Assembly: GCA_001468855.1 (NCBI GenBank)
Contig: LDIV01000001.1
Coordinates: forward strand, 567,805-597,411
Length of the DNA: 29,607 bases
Origin: a candidate division TM6 bacterium UASB124
GTDB taxonomy: Bacteria; Dependentiae; Babeliae; Babeliales; RVW-14
Reading direction: 5' to 3'
The notes below the pieces were generated by a model. The model was not told the origin of the DNA, did no database searches, and saw only the letters and a program-made list of their open reading frames with translations. Below are positions 1 through 7,849 of this stretch, piece after piece. Position numbers and translations under genes: made by a program. Position 1 is the stretch's first letter. Each line of letters begins with the position of its first letter.

Positions 1-26
1 ATGTTGGCATATGCAATTGCCAACAT
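1..26. repeat. 9-bp inverted repeat (hairpin) at the window edge
   Basis: ATGTTGGCA (1-9) and TGCCAACAT (18-26) are perfect reverse complements around an 8-nt loop. No T-run follows on the plus strand, so it is not a canonical terminator. It may be part of a structured RNA or of coding sequence that continues to the left. Confidence 0.5.
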
Positions 27-132
27 AAAGAAAGTTTTGACCGGTCTACCGTGTGTTGAACATGTCATAAATTATTTCAGGGACGTAAAAACAACAGTTA
101 CGTGGCTCTTCAAAGCCAGCATCAGAGGATAA
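1..132 (+). CDS. Possible C-terminal end of an upstream gene (partial)
   Basis: The first reading frame is open from the window edge to a TAA at 130-132, giving 43 residues that end in VTWLFKASIRG. The composition looks protein-like, but I do not recognise a family. An open stretch this short could easily arise by chance in one of six frames. A 9-bp hairpin occupies its first 26 bases, which argues a little against coding. If real, the gene extends beyond the left edge. Low confidence. Confidence 0.25.
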   Translation: MLAYAIANIKKVLTGLPCVEHVINYFRDVKTTVTWLFKASIRG

Positions 133-247
133 CTTTGCCTATATTGCGTAAGTCCTGTGATTATGTATGTTGGTAATGGTAAGAAGCAAAAAACAATAAA
201 GGTCCAAAAGGTATGAATACATAGCTCGAGTTAAGATTTGCAAATAA
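133..247. other. Stretch with no recognised gene
   Basis: No supported gene, repeat or RNA family was seen here. Open frames on either strand lack a ribosome-binding site and protein-like composition. The region leads into a bidirectional hairpin and the promoter of the following permease. Confidence 0.5.
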
Positions 248-268
248 AAAGCCGCGTGAAGCGGCTTT
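246..268 (-). terminator. GC-rich hairpin, terminator-like on the minus strand
   Basis: AAAGCCGC (248-255) pairs perfectly with GCGGCTTT (261-268) around the loop GTGAA. Read on the minus strand the stem is followed by TTTTTATTTG, the layout of an intrinsic terminator. Read on the plus strand the tail is weak. No minus-strand gene clearly ends here, so it may instead shield the permease promoter or weakly end upstream plus-strand transcription. Confidence 0.5.
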
Positions 269-294
269 GATTGCTTAGATATTACAGCTATGAT
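267..294 (+). promoter_or_regulatory. Putative sigma70-type promoter of the first APC permease
   Basis: TTGATT (267-272) and TATGAT (289-294) are separated by 16 nt. They match 4 of 6 and 5 of 6 consensus bases. Transcription would begin about 40 nt before the permease start. The -35 box overlaps the right arm of the hairpin at 248-268. Assigned by eye only. Confidence 0.4.
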
Positions 295-344
295 ACGATG
301 GTTTGCTGAATTTAAATAAAATAATTTTTTTAAAGCGGAGAATG

Positions 345-1628
345 ATGAATACAAAAAAAATAACGCCTTTTCGGGCGACATTAATTTGTCTTAATTCAAT
401 GATTGGGGCCGGTCTCTTTATCAATCCAAAACCTCTAACACAATTGGCTGGATTGTTCGGATTCTTGGGTTATGTTATTGCGGCATTAATTTTATTACCG
501 TTAATTATAACCATTGCTGAACTTGCTTCACTGCATCCGGTTGCCGGTGGTCTGTATGTATATGGTAAGACATATCTTGGCTCTTGGGCCGGCTTTATGA
601 GCGGGTGGGGATATTTTGTTGGCAAGACAACATCGGTGGCAATTTTGATGCATAAATTTGTTCAATATTTTCAGGCGCGCAGTGTGTTATTGCAAGGGAT
701 TCCAACGCTTGCTCTTGATTTTGTAACGCTCTTTGTGCTTGTTGGTTTGAATAGTGCCGGCATATCTATTGGTGGTCGAATACAGTATCTTTTTACTGCA
801 CTTAAATCGATTCCAATATTGTTTGCCTTTGGTGTTGGTTTTTTCTATTTTGATCCACATAATTTTGTTGATGTACTTGATGTTACCAATATCATTTATA
901 CGGTTCCGATTGCAATCTTTCCACTCTTAGGTTTTGAGGTTATCTGTGCCATAGGCAACATGATTGAAGATTCATCACGTAACATAAGACGAATTATTAT
1001 GATGGCTTTTTGTATTGTTGTGGCTGTTAATATTTTGTTTCAACTTACAACATTTGGGATTTTGGGAAACGCACTCAAAGATATTAATGAACCGGTACTT
1101 GCACTTGGGCTCAAGGCATTGGGCAACTATCCATTGTTTGCCGGTTTTATTAATGGCTTTGTTTTTGCATCAATCATAGGCGCCTGCTTTTCATTGCTGA
1201 CAAGTAACTGCTGGAACTTGCATACCATTGCACGGTATGGGCATATACCGGCGGAAAAATTATTTACACGTGTCAATGTATTCAATGTTCCTTGGGTAAG
1301 TTTAATGGCTGAGGCTATATTGGGTGGCTTGATTTTACTGTGGATCACGGCTGACCAGGTTCCATTGCAAAATATGTCGGTATTTGCACAAATTATCGCC
1401 TACCTTACAAGCTCAATTGCAGCACTTGTTGCCGTTCGATCTGGTGCAATGAAAAGAATTGGAGCATTGATTCCGATGATGGCAATCGGTAGTTGTCTTT
1501 TTGCCATGGGAATTTGTCTTAATCGTATTATTGCCTTTGGTATATCAATGTCATTTTTGGTTGTTCTGAGTGTTGGCTTTGTTGCTGCTGGTGCAAAGTG
1601 GTATATGGCAACCGGAAAAAACAATTAA
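345..1628 (+). CDS. APC-superfamily amino acid permease
   Basis: A predicted inner-membrane amino acid transporter or antiporter of 427 residues with about 12 hydrophobic segments, the usual size for the APC family. The first segment carries GAGLFI (residues 21-26), the unwound TM1 motif that contacts the substrate backbone in this superfamily, as in AdiC-like proteins. Substrate cannot be told from sequence. The frame is open from a TTG at 303, but GGAG at 337-340 sits just before two ATGs (342 and 345), so the start is placed at 345. Its stop overlaps the stop of the convergent membrane gene by 3 nt. Two relatives lie at the right end of the window; the partial one shares the SGWGYF segment after the third hydrophobic helix. 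In host-associated bacteria such carriers usually scavenge host amino acids, which is an inference here. Confidence 0.88.
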   Translation: MNTKKITPFRATLICLNSMIGAGLFINPKPLTQLAGLFGFLGYVIAALILLPLIITIAELASLHPVAGGLYVYGKTYLGSWAGFMSGWGYFVGKTTSVAILMHKFVQYFQARSVLLQGIPTLALDFVTLFVLVGLNSAGISIGGRIQYLFTALKSIPILFAFGVGFFYFDPHNFVDVLDVTNIIYTVPIAIFPLLGFEVICAIGNMIEDSSRNIRRIIMMAFCIVVAVNILFQLTTFGILGNALKDINEPVLALGLKALGNYPLFAGFINGFVFASIIGACFSLLTSNCWNLHTIARYGHIPAEKLFTRVNVFNVPWVSLMAEAILGGLILLWITADQVPLQNMSVFAQIIAYLTSSIAALVAVRSGAMKRIGALIPMMAIGSCLFAMGICLNRIIAFGISMSFLVVLSVGFVAAGAKWYMATGKNN

Positions 1629-2101
1629 ATTCTTTTTCTCAATGGATACCAGTAACGAAAAACATTTCCATAGAATAATGCAGTAATGATGCCGTGTATT
1701 GATTGCTGAAAACATAAAAGAGCTACCAGGATTGCCGTAGTGCTGCATGCCAAAATAAGCATTTTTATTGATAGGTAATTGCCGATTAATAATCCAATAA
1801 AAAGCACACTGTATATTTTAAGAAGCCAGATATTAAAATGATATGCCTCTTGAGCATTATCATGAACAAACCATGATTTTCGCTTAGTGTACATAATACT
1901 TAATGATATAGGGATACTACAGAGGGTGAGTATTATAGGGGTGATTGGGAGGGAGTTTCCTACATGTAATTGAAATAATGAAGTAAAACCTCCTCCCTGA
2001 GAAAAGTTACGATACAGTACATAGCTTGCCCAAATAATGGTGATGATTGGTATATGCGCTGCACAGCCCCAGATGCGTACATTAATAGGGTGCTTCTTCA
2101 T
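1625..2101 (-). CDS. DUF4870/Tic20-like small membrane protein
   Basis: A 158-residue protein with about four predicted membrane helices. Between the second and third helices lies WFVHDNAQEAYHFNIW, resembling the DUF4870 signature (a histidine or aspartate followed by an AxEAxxFQ-type pattern), so I assign it to that family of unknown function. DUF4870 proteins are usually a little over 100 residues; this one has extra sequence at the N-terminal end. The ATG overlaps the gpmI stop as ATGA (2098-2101), so the two genes are almost certainly translationally coupled. The C-terminus is basic (RKRI). No functional link to glycolysis is evident beyond co-transcription. Confidence 0.65.
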   Translation of the reverse strand: MKKHPINVRIWGCAAHIPIITIIWASYVLYRNFSQGGGFTSLFQLHVGNSLPITPIILTLCSIPISLSIMYTKRKSWFVHDNAQEAYHFNIWLLKIYSVLFIGLLIGNYLSIKMLILACSTTAILVALLCFQQSIHGIITALFYGNVFRYWYPLRKRI

Positions 2102-3675
2102 AGATCTCCTATAATTTCTGGTTCCATTTCCTGTGGTATAGGGATACCCATTAAGCTGAGTATTGTTGGTGCTACATGTGCTAAGCCAAACGCTGGCTCC
2201 TGAGTAAATGGAACAGAGGTTCCTTTTTTTTGTTTCTTATCTGATATCAGAACAAATGGAACCGGGTTGCATGTGTGTGCTGTCAATGGATTGCCGGATG
2301 AATCAATTTTTTCTTCAGCGTTGCCGTGGTCTCCGGTGATGATTAATGTTCCCTGATGTCTTTCGACAACCTCGTGATAAAGAATAGCTAATTGCTGATC
2401 GATGAATGAACAGGCTTGTGTCGTTGCATCGAAGTTACCTGAATGTCCAACCATATCAGGATTTGCATAGTTAACCAGATAAAAATATGCAGGATTGCTA
2501 CGTAGTGAGTGAATGAGGGCTTCGGTAATTGCATGCGCAGACATGTGTGGTGTGTTTGAATAATCTTTTGTTTTGATTGAAGGGATTAGTGTACGCGTTT
2601 CATTTTCATGTTTGATTTCCTTCATGCCGCGGAAGAAATAAGTGACGTGCGCATATTTTTCTGTTTCGGCAATAATAAATACCGGTGGAGTTGGTTTGAT
2701 ATGTGCAGCAAGTTCATCAAGCAGCGTGTGTTCTATATCCTCTTGTGTAAATAAAATCTCATTATGTAATGTTGCAAAATTTTCTTTATAACGTGTAGCG
2801 GTTATGCAGAATGCAAGTGATCCGTTGTCTGTGTTACATGGATTATTGAAATGTTGGAATGATTGATTTATGAAAGCTTCTGTTAATTGCCTGGCTCTGT
2901 CCGGCCTGAAATTAAAAAATACAACACCATCACCCGGTTTTATAATGCCATTGCTTGTTAATAGATGCGGGTATACGAATTCATCTGTAATATTTTGCTT
3001 GTAGGCCGTATGAATGACCTCTTGCCAAGATGATGCCATATGGGGTGTTTGTGTTTGAGCACAAAGTAGATCATAGGTTGTTTGGGTACGGTCCCAATTT
3101 TTGTCGCGGTCCATGGCATAAAAACGGCCATGCATGCTTGCAATGGTGCCACATCCAAGTTGTCTGCAGAAGGTTTCTAGTTGCTCAAGGTAGAGGGGTG
3201 CTGATTGAGGTGGTGTATCGCGACCATCTAAAAAAGCGTGAATGTATACTTTGGCCAGTCCGCAGCGATGAGCTAATTGTAAAAGTGCCTGGAGGTGGTA
3301 GATGTGGCTATGGACACCGGCATCTGATATGAGTCCCATAATGTGTAGATTGGTTCCGGTTTCTTTGAGTTGCATAAAACGCTTAATAAGGGTTTGGTTG
3401 TCGTAAAGTTGACCGCTATCAATGGCATCATGAAATTTTTTGAGTGATGATTCTACAACCCTTCCTGCACCAAGAGTTAGGTGGCCGACTTCCGAGTTAC
3501 CCATATAACCAGGTAAAAGACCAACGTCAGGACCGGATGCTTTAAGTAAGGTTGACGGATATCGCGTGCAGAGAAAATGCCAAAATGGCATTTTGGCGTT
3601 GGTAATGGCATTTCCATAGGGTTCTTTGCGGTATCCAAAACCATCAAGAATAATGAGCATTGTAGGGGTGGTCAT
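2098..3675 (-). CDS. gpmI: 2,3-bisphosphoglycerate-independent phosphoglycerate mutase
   Basis: Interconverts 3- and 2-phosphoglycerate in the cytoplasm (lower glycolysis and gluconeogenesis), using a metal-dependent phosphoserine mechanism. It has 525 residues, close to the family's roughly 510. Visible landmarks are the N-terminal metal-site LIILDGFG, the catalytic serine in MGNSEVGH (Ser61), the phosphotransferase-lid motifs HAFLDGRDTPP and AMDRDKNWDR, FNFRPDRARQ, and the C-terminal metal ligands in NPDMVGHSG and TGDHGNAE. An in-frame TTG lies 6 nt further upstream, but the AGGGA box is only a base or two from it. The ATG at 3675 has a 7-nt spacing and matches the family N-terminus. The stop overlaps the next gene's start. 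Confidence 0.97.
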   Translation of the reverse strand: MTTPTMLIILDGFGYRKEPYGNAITNAKMPFWHFLCTRYPSTLLKASGPDVGLLPGYMGNSEVGHLTLGAGRVVESSLKKFHDAIDSGQLYDNQTLIKRFMQLKETGTNLHIMGLISDAGVHSHIYHLQALLQLAHRCGLAKVYIHAFLDGRDTPPQSAPLYLEQLETFCRQLGCGTIASMHGRFYAMDRDKNWDRTQTTYDLLCAQTQTPHMASSWQEVIHTAYKQNITDEFVYPHLLTSNGIIKPGDGVVFFNFRPDRARQLTEAFINQSFQHFNNPCNTDNGSLAFCITATRYKENFATLHNEILFTQEDIEHTLLDELAAHIKPTPPVFIIAETEKYAHVTYFFRGMKEIKHENETRTLIPSIKTKDYSNTPHMSAHAITEALIHSLRSNPAYFYLVNYANPDMVGHSGNFDATTQACSFIDQQLAILYHEVVERHQGTLIITGDHGNAEEKIDSSGNPLTAHTCNPVPFVLISDKKQKKGTSVPFTQEPAFGLAHVAPTILSLMGIPIPQEMEPEIIGDL

Positions 3676-3712
3676 ATCCAAATCCCTGTATTTAAGCGGT
3701 TTATTTCACTTT

Positions 3713-3742
3713 TTGAGCACATTCGGTAAACTAGCTTATGTT
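3713..3742 (+). promoter_or_regulatory. Weak putative promoter for the small exported protein and rsmE
   Basis: TTGAGC (3713-3718) and TATGTT (3737-3742) are separated by 18 nt, each matching 4 of 6 consensus bases. The gap between the divergent gpmI and the next plus-strand gene is about 118 nt and must hold promoters for both. Tentative. Confidence 0.25.
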
Positions 3743-3793
3743 ATAAATAAACGCGGGGAAAGGTAAAGAGAATCATTTTAGTGAGGTAAAACT

Positions 3794-4216
3794 ATGAAGA
3801 ATTCAGTGATCTTTGCATGTCTCATGGCCGGCTTTATGTGTTGTCCTTGCGCATATTCACAAATATCGGCTAGTGAGCAGCCAATACAGCCATCCAATGA
3901 ACAAACCGCACAAGCACCTGTTGTTGTTGATTCAGCTGTTGATTCAGCGGCATTTGATGAGATTGCTCTTGATGATATTAATCCTGAACAAATGAATCAA
4001 ATGCTTGAGGAACTCAAAAAACACGAGAAAGAAATTACTTGGTTAGAAAAAATGCGGGCGGCGTATACTTTTTTAAAAATTGAAGCTGCTCGAACTAAAG
4101 ATACTGTTACCAAACACATCGGTGAAAACAAAGAAAAATATATCGCAGGAGTCATAGGCTCGGCGGTTTTGTTTGGTGCTTTGATCTATTATCTTAAGCA
4201 TGGTTATAAGGCTTAG
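3794..4216 (+). CDS. Small exported, C-terminally membrane-anchored protein of unknown function
   Basis: A 140-residue protein that I do not recognise. Residues 1-22 form a signal peptide ending in CAYS, with likely cleavage before Gln23. Residues 25-65 are acidic and proline/glutamine-rich with low complexity (a repeated VDSA). Residues 66-113 are charged and probably helical. Residues 115-134 form one hydrophobic helix followed by a short basic tail. The topology suggests an envelope protein with a periplasmic segment anchored at the C-terminal end. The ATG at 3794 is preceded by GAGGT (3782-3786). It lies 13 nt before rsmE and is probably co-transcribed with it, though a shared role is not implied. 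Confidence 0.7.
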   Translation: MKNSVIFACLMAGFMCCPCAYSQISASEQPIQPSNEQTAQAPVVVDSAVDSAAFDEIALDDINPEQMNQMLEELKKHEKEITWLEKMRAAYTFLKIEAARTKDTVTKHIGENKEKYIAGVIGSAVLFGALIYYLKHGYKA

Positions 4217-4229
4217 ATAAGCATTGCCT

Positions 4230-5000
4230 ATGTCAGAAAAACATATATTTGCACTCTATACCAATCATACATTTCCAACGTGTGAGCATCTTGTCAGTAA
4301 TCGACCATATACCTTTACTGATGCCGATCTTTGGCATCGTATTAATCATGTGTTGCGAATACAACAGGATGAGGAGGTTATTATTTTTGATGGCGCAATC
4401 AAAGTTCATGCGCGTCTTGGGGTGGCTACCAAAAAGAATATTATAACCGTTATGGTTTTTGATGCAGTGCAAACACGTTTGCTCTTACCTAAAATTCATT
4501 TATATCAAAGTATTTTGCGGCGAGAGGCATTTGATATGGTTGCCTATTATGCTGCACAAATGGGTGTGACATCGTTTACTCCGGTGATGACCGCAAAATC
4601 ACAACGGTCATGGGGTGGGCTGAAAGAGATGTCCCGGATACGCAGTGTTATGATTGCTGCATGTGAGCAGGCAAAACAATTTGTTATTCCTATTATCAAT
4701 GAGCCGATTACTGTCGATATACTATCGCAACAATTGGTAACGAGTAATGCTTGTTCTCTTTATTGTGAGCCCGAAGGGCAATCATTGCTATCGCTGCTTA
4801 ATAATATCGAACAGAAAAAATATGAGACCATTACTATTTGTATCGGTCCTGAAGGTGGTTTGACAGATCAAGAGCAAGCGACATTGAAGCAATTAGGTTT
4901 TTTATGTTGTGCATTAACACCGACCATCCTGCGGTCGCAGGAGGCTGCTGCTGTGTGTCTTGGGTCTATTAGGAGTGTTTCTGGCTTTGTTGGGCTATAG
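4230..5000 (+). CDS. rsmE: 16S rRNA (uracil-1498-N3)-methyltransferase
   Basis: An S-adenosylmethionine-dependent SPOUT-class enzyme that methylates U1498 of 16S rRNA in the assembled small subunit. It has 256 residues, within the family range of about 240-260. Supporting motifs are CEQAKQFVIPII (residues 145-156), CIGPEGGLTDQE (204-215) and ILRSQEAAAV (233-242, matching the usual LRSETA knot motif with the threonine replaced). The N-terminal PUA-like part is also present (NHVLR, then GDEV-type sequence). The frame is open from a TTG at 4224, but the ATG at 4230 is preferred. No strong ribosome-binding site is seen, consistent with coupling to the gene ending 13 nt upstream. The last 32 nt overlap the end of the convergent tsaB. 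Confidence 0.93.
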   Translation: MSEKHIFALYTNHTFPTCEHLVSNRPYTFTDADLWHRINHVLRIQQDEEVIIFDGAIKVHARLGVATKKNIITVMVFDAVQTRLLLPKIHLYQSILRREAFDMVAYYAAQMGVTSFTPVMTAKSQRSWGGLKEMSRIRSVMIAACEQAKQFVIPIINEPITVDILSQQLVTSNACSLYCEPEGQSLLSLLNNIEQKKYETITICIGPEGGLTDQEQATLKQLGFLCCALTPTILRSQEAAAVCLGSIRSVSGFVGL

Positions 5001-5697
5001 CAAAGTACTGTGATTTTAAGTAGAGTGGTTCGATTTTATAACAGTGTTCTTTTTCTTCCAAAAATTTTTTAAGAGCCATTTGTCCGATAATTTTAACATC
5101 CGGTGTTGATTGCGGATAATTATGGATGTGTATGCTGTTGGCACATGTTGTTCTAATAAGTTCTTGATGAAGTTCGTATCCATTACCTGTAAAAATCATT
5201 GGCATTTGAGCCTGGTTTGTTTGTAGTTGAATGAGAAGGGTGTCGATTTTTTTACACCCTTTATCGATGATTGTGCCTGTTTCGGTTTCTGTTATTTGAT
5301 AATATACATCATTATTGTACGCATTGAGTAAGGCAACAATAATGGGGTGCGGCGGTGTTATTTTGTTTTTTATGCTTTCTGTGACTGCATAGGTCAAAGC
5401 CTCAAGGCTGTCGATACCGACCAAAGGAATTTTACGTGCAAATGCAATACCATTGACGGTGACAATTGCAACGCGCAATGATGTAAAGGCTCCGGGTCCT
5501 TTGTCGATAGCTATGAACGAAAGGTCGTTAATAGATAATGAATTTTGAGATAAAAGTTGGTCAATATAAGGAATTAAGTGTGAGCTTGCTTTGCTGTCAA
5601 AATTTGAAAGTGTTGACACGCATTGGTTATCTTTACATAACGCAACATGTGCATGAGTGTAAGTAGCTTGAATGGTAATATAAGTAAGTTTAATCAT
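4969..5697 (-). CDS. tsaB: tRNA threonylcarbamoyladenosine biosynthesis protein TsaB
   Basis: An ASKHA-fold partner of TsaD in making t6A37 in ANN-decoding tRNAs. TsaB is the inactive-kinase scaffold that holds TsaD and TsaE. It has 242 residues, a normal length. The diagnostic segment is DKGPGAFTSLRV (residues 65-76), matching the family GPGSFTGLR with two substitutions. The C-terminal IEPLYLKSQYFA matches the usual EPLYLR end. The N-terminal beta-hairpin (ITIQATYTHAHVAL) is divergent from the common AIDTS pattern. The start overlaps the zinc-ribbon gene's end by 8 nt, and the 3' end overlaps rsmE by 32 nt. No tsaD or tsaE lies in this window. Confidence 0.88.
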   Translation of the reverse strand: MIKLTYITIQATYTHAHVALCKDNQCVSTLSNFDSKASSHLIPYIDQLLSQNSLSINDLSFIAIDKGPGAFTSLRVAIVTVNGIAFARKIPLVGIDSLEALTYAVTESIKNKITPPHPIIVALLNAYNNDVYYQITETETGTIIDKGCKKIDTLLIQLQTNQAQMPMIFTGNGYELHQELIRTTCANSIHIHNYPQSTPDVKIIGQMALKKFLEEKEHCYKIEPLYLKSQYFAIAQQSQKHS

Positions 5698-5872
5698 TAT
5701 GCCGTTTTAATTTCTGTCGTTGATAAAAAATACTAAACGCATCGTCCTTTATTGTATTCTCTCGCTTTTCAATGATCTTTCCGCAATTAAGGCATTTCCA
5801 TCCCTCGAAGTTTATAAAATGATCAAAGAACGACTGCATCACCATCAGGCCACCGCATTTAGGACATCGCAT
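5690..5872 (-). CDS. 60-residue zinc-ribbon protein
   Basis: A tiny protein with two CxxC pairs, CPKC (residues 3-6) and CLNC, spaced about 20 residues apart, which should bind one zinc ion as a ribbon. The pattern of MxCPKCGGLM, a central FxxFEGWKC and a short basic tail recalls small zinc-ribbon proteins of unknown role found in many Gram-negative genomes. This resemblance is from memory. The start at 5872 has an excellent AAGGAG box. It overlaps tsaB by 8 nt and is the first gene of that short operon. A role in nucleic-acid or RNA binding is possible, but there is no direct evidence. Confidence 0.75.
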   Translation of the reverse strand: MRCPKCGGLMVMQSFFDHFINFEGWKCLNCGKIIEKRENTIKDDAFSIFYQRQKLKRHND

Positions 5873-5957
5873 ACGCTCCTTTCCCTCTTTTTAAGGTTCC
5901 TGAGCTCGGGGCACTTGTTCTGAGTAATAATCTTTTGATGTTACCACAGCTTTTTTT

Positions 5958-5991
5958 ATTTTTATAAATTTTTATAAAAATTTATAAAAAT
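5958..5991. repeat. 34-bp perfect palindrome made only of A and T
   Basis: The stretch 5958-5991 reads identically on both strands, with centre 5974/5975, and contains no G or C. It is built on a 10-bp unit, TTTATAAAAA, seen exactly at 5971-5980 and 5981-5990 and imperfectly at 5961-5970. It lies just downstream (minus strand) of the coiled-coil gene and upstream of the zinc-ribbon/tsaB pair. It could form a cruciform, act as a weak terminator, or give phased A-tract bending. Confidence 0.85.
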
Positions 5992-5999
5992 TTTGTTTT

Positions 6000-7637
6000 T
6001 TAACGTTTAGGTGCTTGGGAGATTCGTTCCTCAAGTTCCTGCTCGAGCTCCAACCTATTTATTTTTTCGCGTGCAGTTTTATCCAGAGTCGGTTCTTTTT
6101 CTGACTCTGTAACTAATGTTCTTTTAATATCAAATTGAAGTAGGTACTCTTTTGCCCGTTTATTTGCTAACTCATCAATGAGGCCGATTCTGTTTATTGA
6201 TTCCAATGTTTGTTTATTTTGCTGCTGTATATTTTTTTGTAATGTTTCAATGGTCATATCAACAGCGGCCAGTTTTTGTTGTGAACGCAAGAGCTTTTGA
6301 TTAGTGTCAAAGATAATTGTTTGAAGCTCTAAATTTTCTTTTGCTAATCGCTCAAGTTTTATTCCTACTTCTTGTTTTAATTGGAGCTGCTGGTCTTTGA
6401 TGTGTCGGTATTTTTGTTTTTCTCGCTCAAGCTTTGATTGTGTTTGTTTAAGTTGCGCCTCTAAATCGAAGTGTGCAGTCGATCCTTGTTCAATTTTTTG
6501 TTGAGCAAATTTTTTTAGTTCCATCTGAGATCTCGTTTCTTTTTCTAGAAGGCGTTTAGTTTTTTCAAGTTCTGTTGTTAGGCTTAGCAAATCTTTATCA
6601 TTTTGAGAAGATGATTGTATTTTTGCTTCTAAGGCTACTGGTGCCGTTGGTTGATATGTTTTAAGTTCTGATGTTTGTATCACATTGTTGACGATATTAT
6701 TAATTTCTTGGGGTGATAAAATTGCGGCAGTTGCCGCTGCAATGCCACGGTCGTTTTTATTTTGGATTAGATTATTGATGTCATATAAAAGCATCAGTCG
6801 CATCTTTGCTGAGTTTTGGGGCTCTTTACCAAGAACAAGGAGACGTTCTTTTAAAAGAATTTCAGCGGCTCGGTGAGATGAAACAACATTATCAAGAGCT
6901 ATCTTCTTTTGGTTGAGTTGATAATAGGAATCATCTGTTTGATGTTGAGTGGAAGATAGCGTTTTATCAAACCATGTTGCTTGAGCGTCGAAATGTTTCA
7001 TAAAATCTTGAATTTGGTCGGATGACTCACCTTGAGCAATTATATCTTTAAGGTATTCGGTGTCGTTTACAAAATCTTTGTGCAGTTGCTCCTTCCAGGT
7101 TGCTAGGGTTCCTTTTTTTTCAAGATCAATGAGCTTCTTTTCTAAAATCTTTTGGCGTTCTTGTTGTTTTACTATCAAGGACTCTTCTTCTGCGTGTGAG
7201 ATAAGAGAGAGTAGTTTTTCGGTGGCTTTGCGTTTAAGGTCGATAAGTTGAGCATCAGTTTCTTGATTGATAATGGCAGCTTGTTGAGCGTATTCATCAA
7301 AAATGATGCGTGATTTTTTTTCTGCCCGTTGTTGAAGCGCTTTGTTTTTTTGGGCATTTTCTTGTTTTATTTTATGGGCTTTATGAGCAAAGTCGGCTTC
7401 AAGATTTTTGGCCGATTGTTGTATTTGATCAAATATTTTTTGTGATTCTTGCATGTCTGCAAACATGATGTCGCGTACCATGGCATGTAGGGTGATTGGT
7501 TCTGTGAGTGATTCCCGTATGGATGTTTTTGGTGTTGTTGAGGTGAGAGACATAGCTGCAATAGCTGCATTGGTATGACTGCTATGGGTTATAAAATCTA
7601 CAATAATGAGAACAAAAAACTTGGAAAAAGTTTTCAT
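6000..7637 (-). CDS. Large exported coiled-coil protein of unknown function
   Basis: A 545-residue protein. Residues 1-24 form a signal peptide (hydrophobic FVLIIVDFI, then THSSHTNAA). The rest is rich in Glu, Lys, Gln, Ala and Leu with strong heptad character, in two long blocks: roughly 60-190, and 350-545 including LEKETRSQMELKKFAQQ. A less regular middle lies between them. No transmembrane segment follows the signal peptide, so it is probably periplasmic or secreted. The start at 7637 has a GGGGG purine run about 5-10 nt upstream. It is transcribed alone, divergently from the hydrolase-like gene. Such proteins are common in host-associated bacteria, but I cannot assign a family; a structural or tethering role is speculation. 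Confidence 0.75.
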   Translation of the reverse strand: MKTFSKFFVLIIVDFITHSSHTNAAIAAMSLTSTTPKTSIRESLTEPITLHAMVRDIMFADMQESQKIFDQIQQSAKNLEADFAHKAHKIKQENAQKNKALQQRAEKKSRIIFDEYAQQAAIINQETDAQLIDLKRKATEKLLSLISHAEEESLIVKQQERQKILEKKLIDLEKKGTLATWKEQLHKDFVNDTEYLKDIIAQGESSDQIQDFMKHFDAQATWFDKTLSSTQHQTDDSYYQLNQKKIALDNVVSSHRAAEILLKERLLVLGKEPQNSAKMRLMLLYDINNLIQNKNDRGIAAATAAILSPQEINNIVNNVIQTSELKTYQPTAPVALEAKIQSSSQNDKDLLSLTTELEKTKRLLEKETRSQMELKKFAQQKIEQGSTAHFDLEAQLKQTQSKLEREKQKYRHIKDQQLQLKQEVGIKLERLAKENLELQTIIFDTNQKLLRSQQKLAAVDMTIETLQKNIQQQNKQTLESINRIGLIDELANKRAKEYLLQFDIKRTLVTESEKEPTLDKTAREKINRLELEQELEERISQAPKR

Positions 7638-7775
7638 ATGAGCCCCCGCCCAATGGTATTGGTCCCCTTTACTATTATTTTTAGTTTAGGCGATCGCACA
7701 TCAGAAAAACAAGAAAAATAGAAAAATGAGCTTTATACTTACAAGAAAGCGGTCAAAAATGCATAATAATCATTT

Positions 7776-7804
7776 TTGTTTAAAAAAAAGAGTAAAATAA
7801 TAAT
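7776..7804 (+). promoter_or_regulatory. Putative promoter of the hydrolase-like gene
   Basis: TTGTTT (7776-7781) and AATAAT (7799-7804) are separated by 17 nt, with a good -10 match (5 of 6). They sit in the 212-nt divergent intergenic region, about 46 nt before the ATG. The region is very A-rich, so a chance match is possible. Confidence 0.3.
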
Positions 7805-7849
7805 GAAGGCTTTCTTATTGGGGTTGGGATTGATGGATAAGGGAATAGC

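Noticed and set aside
303..344. TTG start for the first permease
   Set aside because: GGAG at 337-340 points to the ATGs at 342/345, and the extra residues are not part of the permease family N-terminus.
139..381. 80-codon minus-strand frame before the first permease
   Set aside because: Crosses the hairpin and promoter region and the permease start, has no ribosome site, and low-complexity content.
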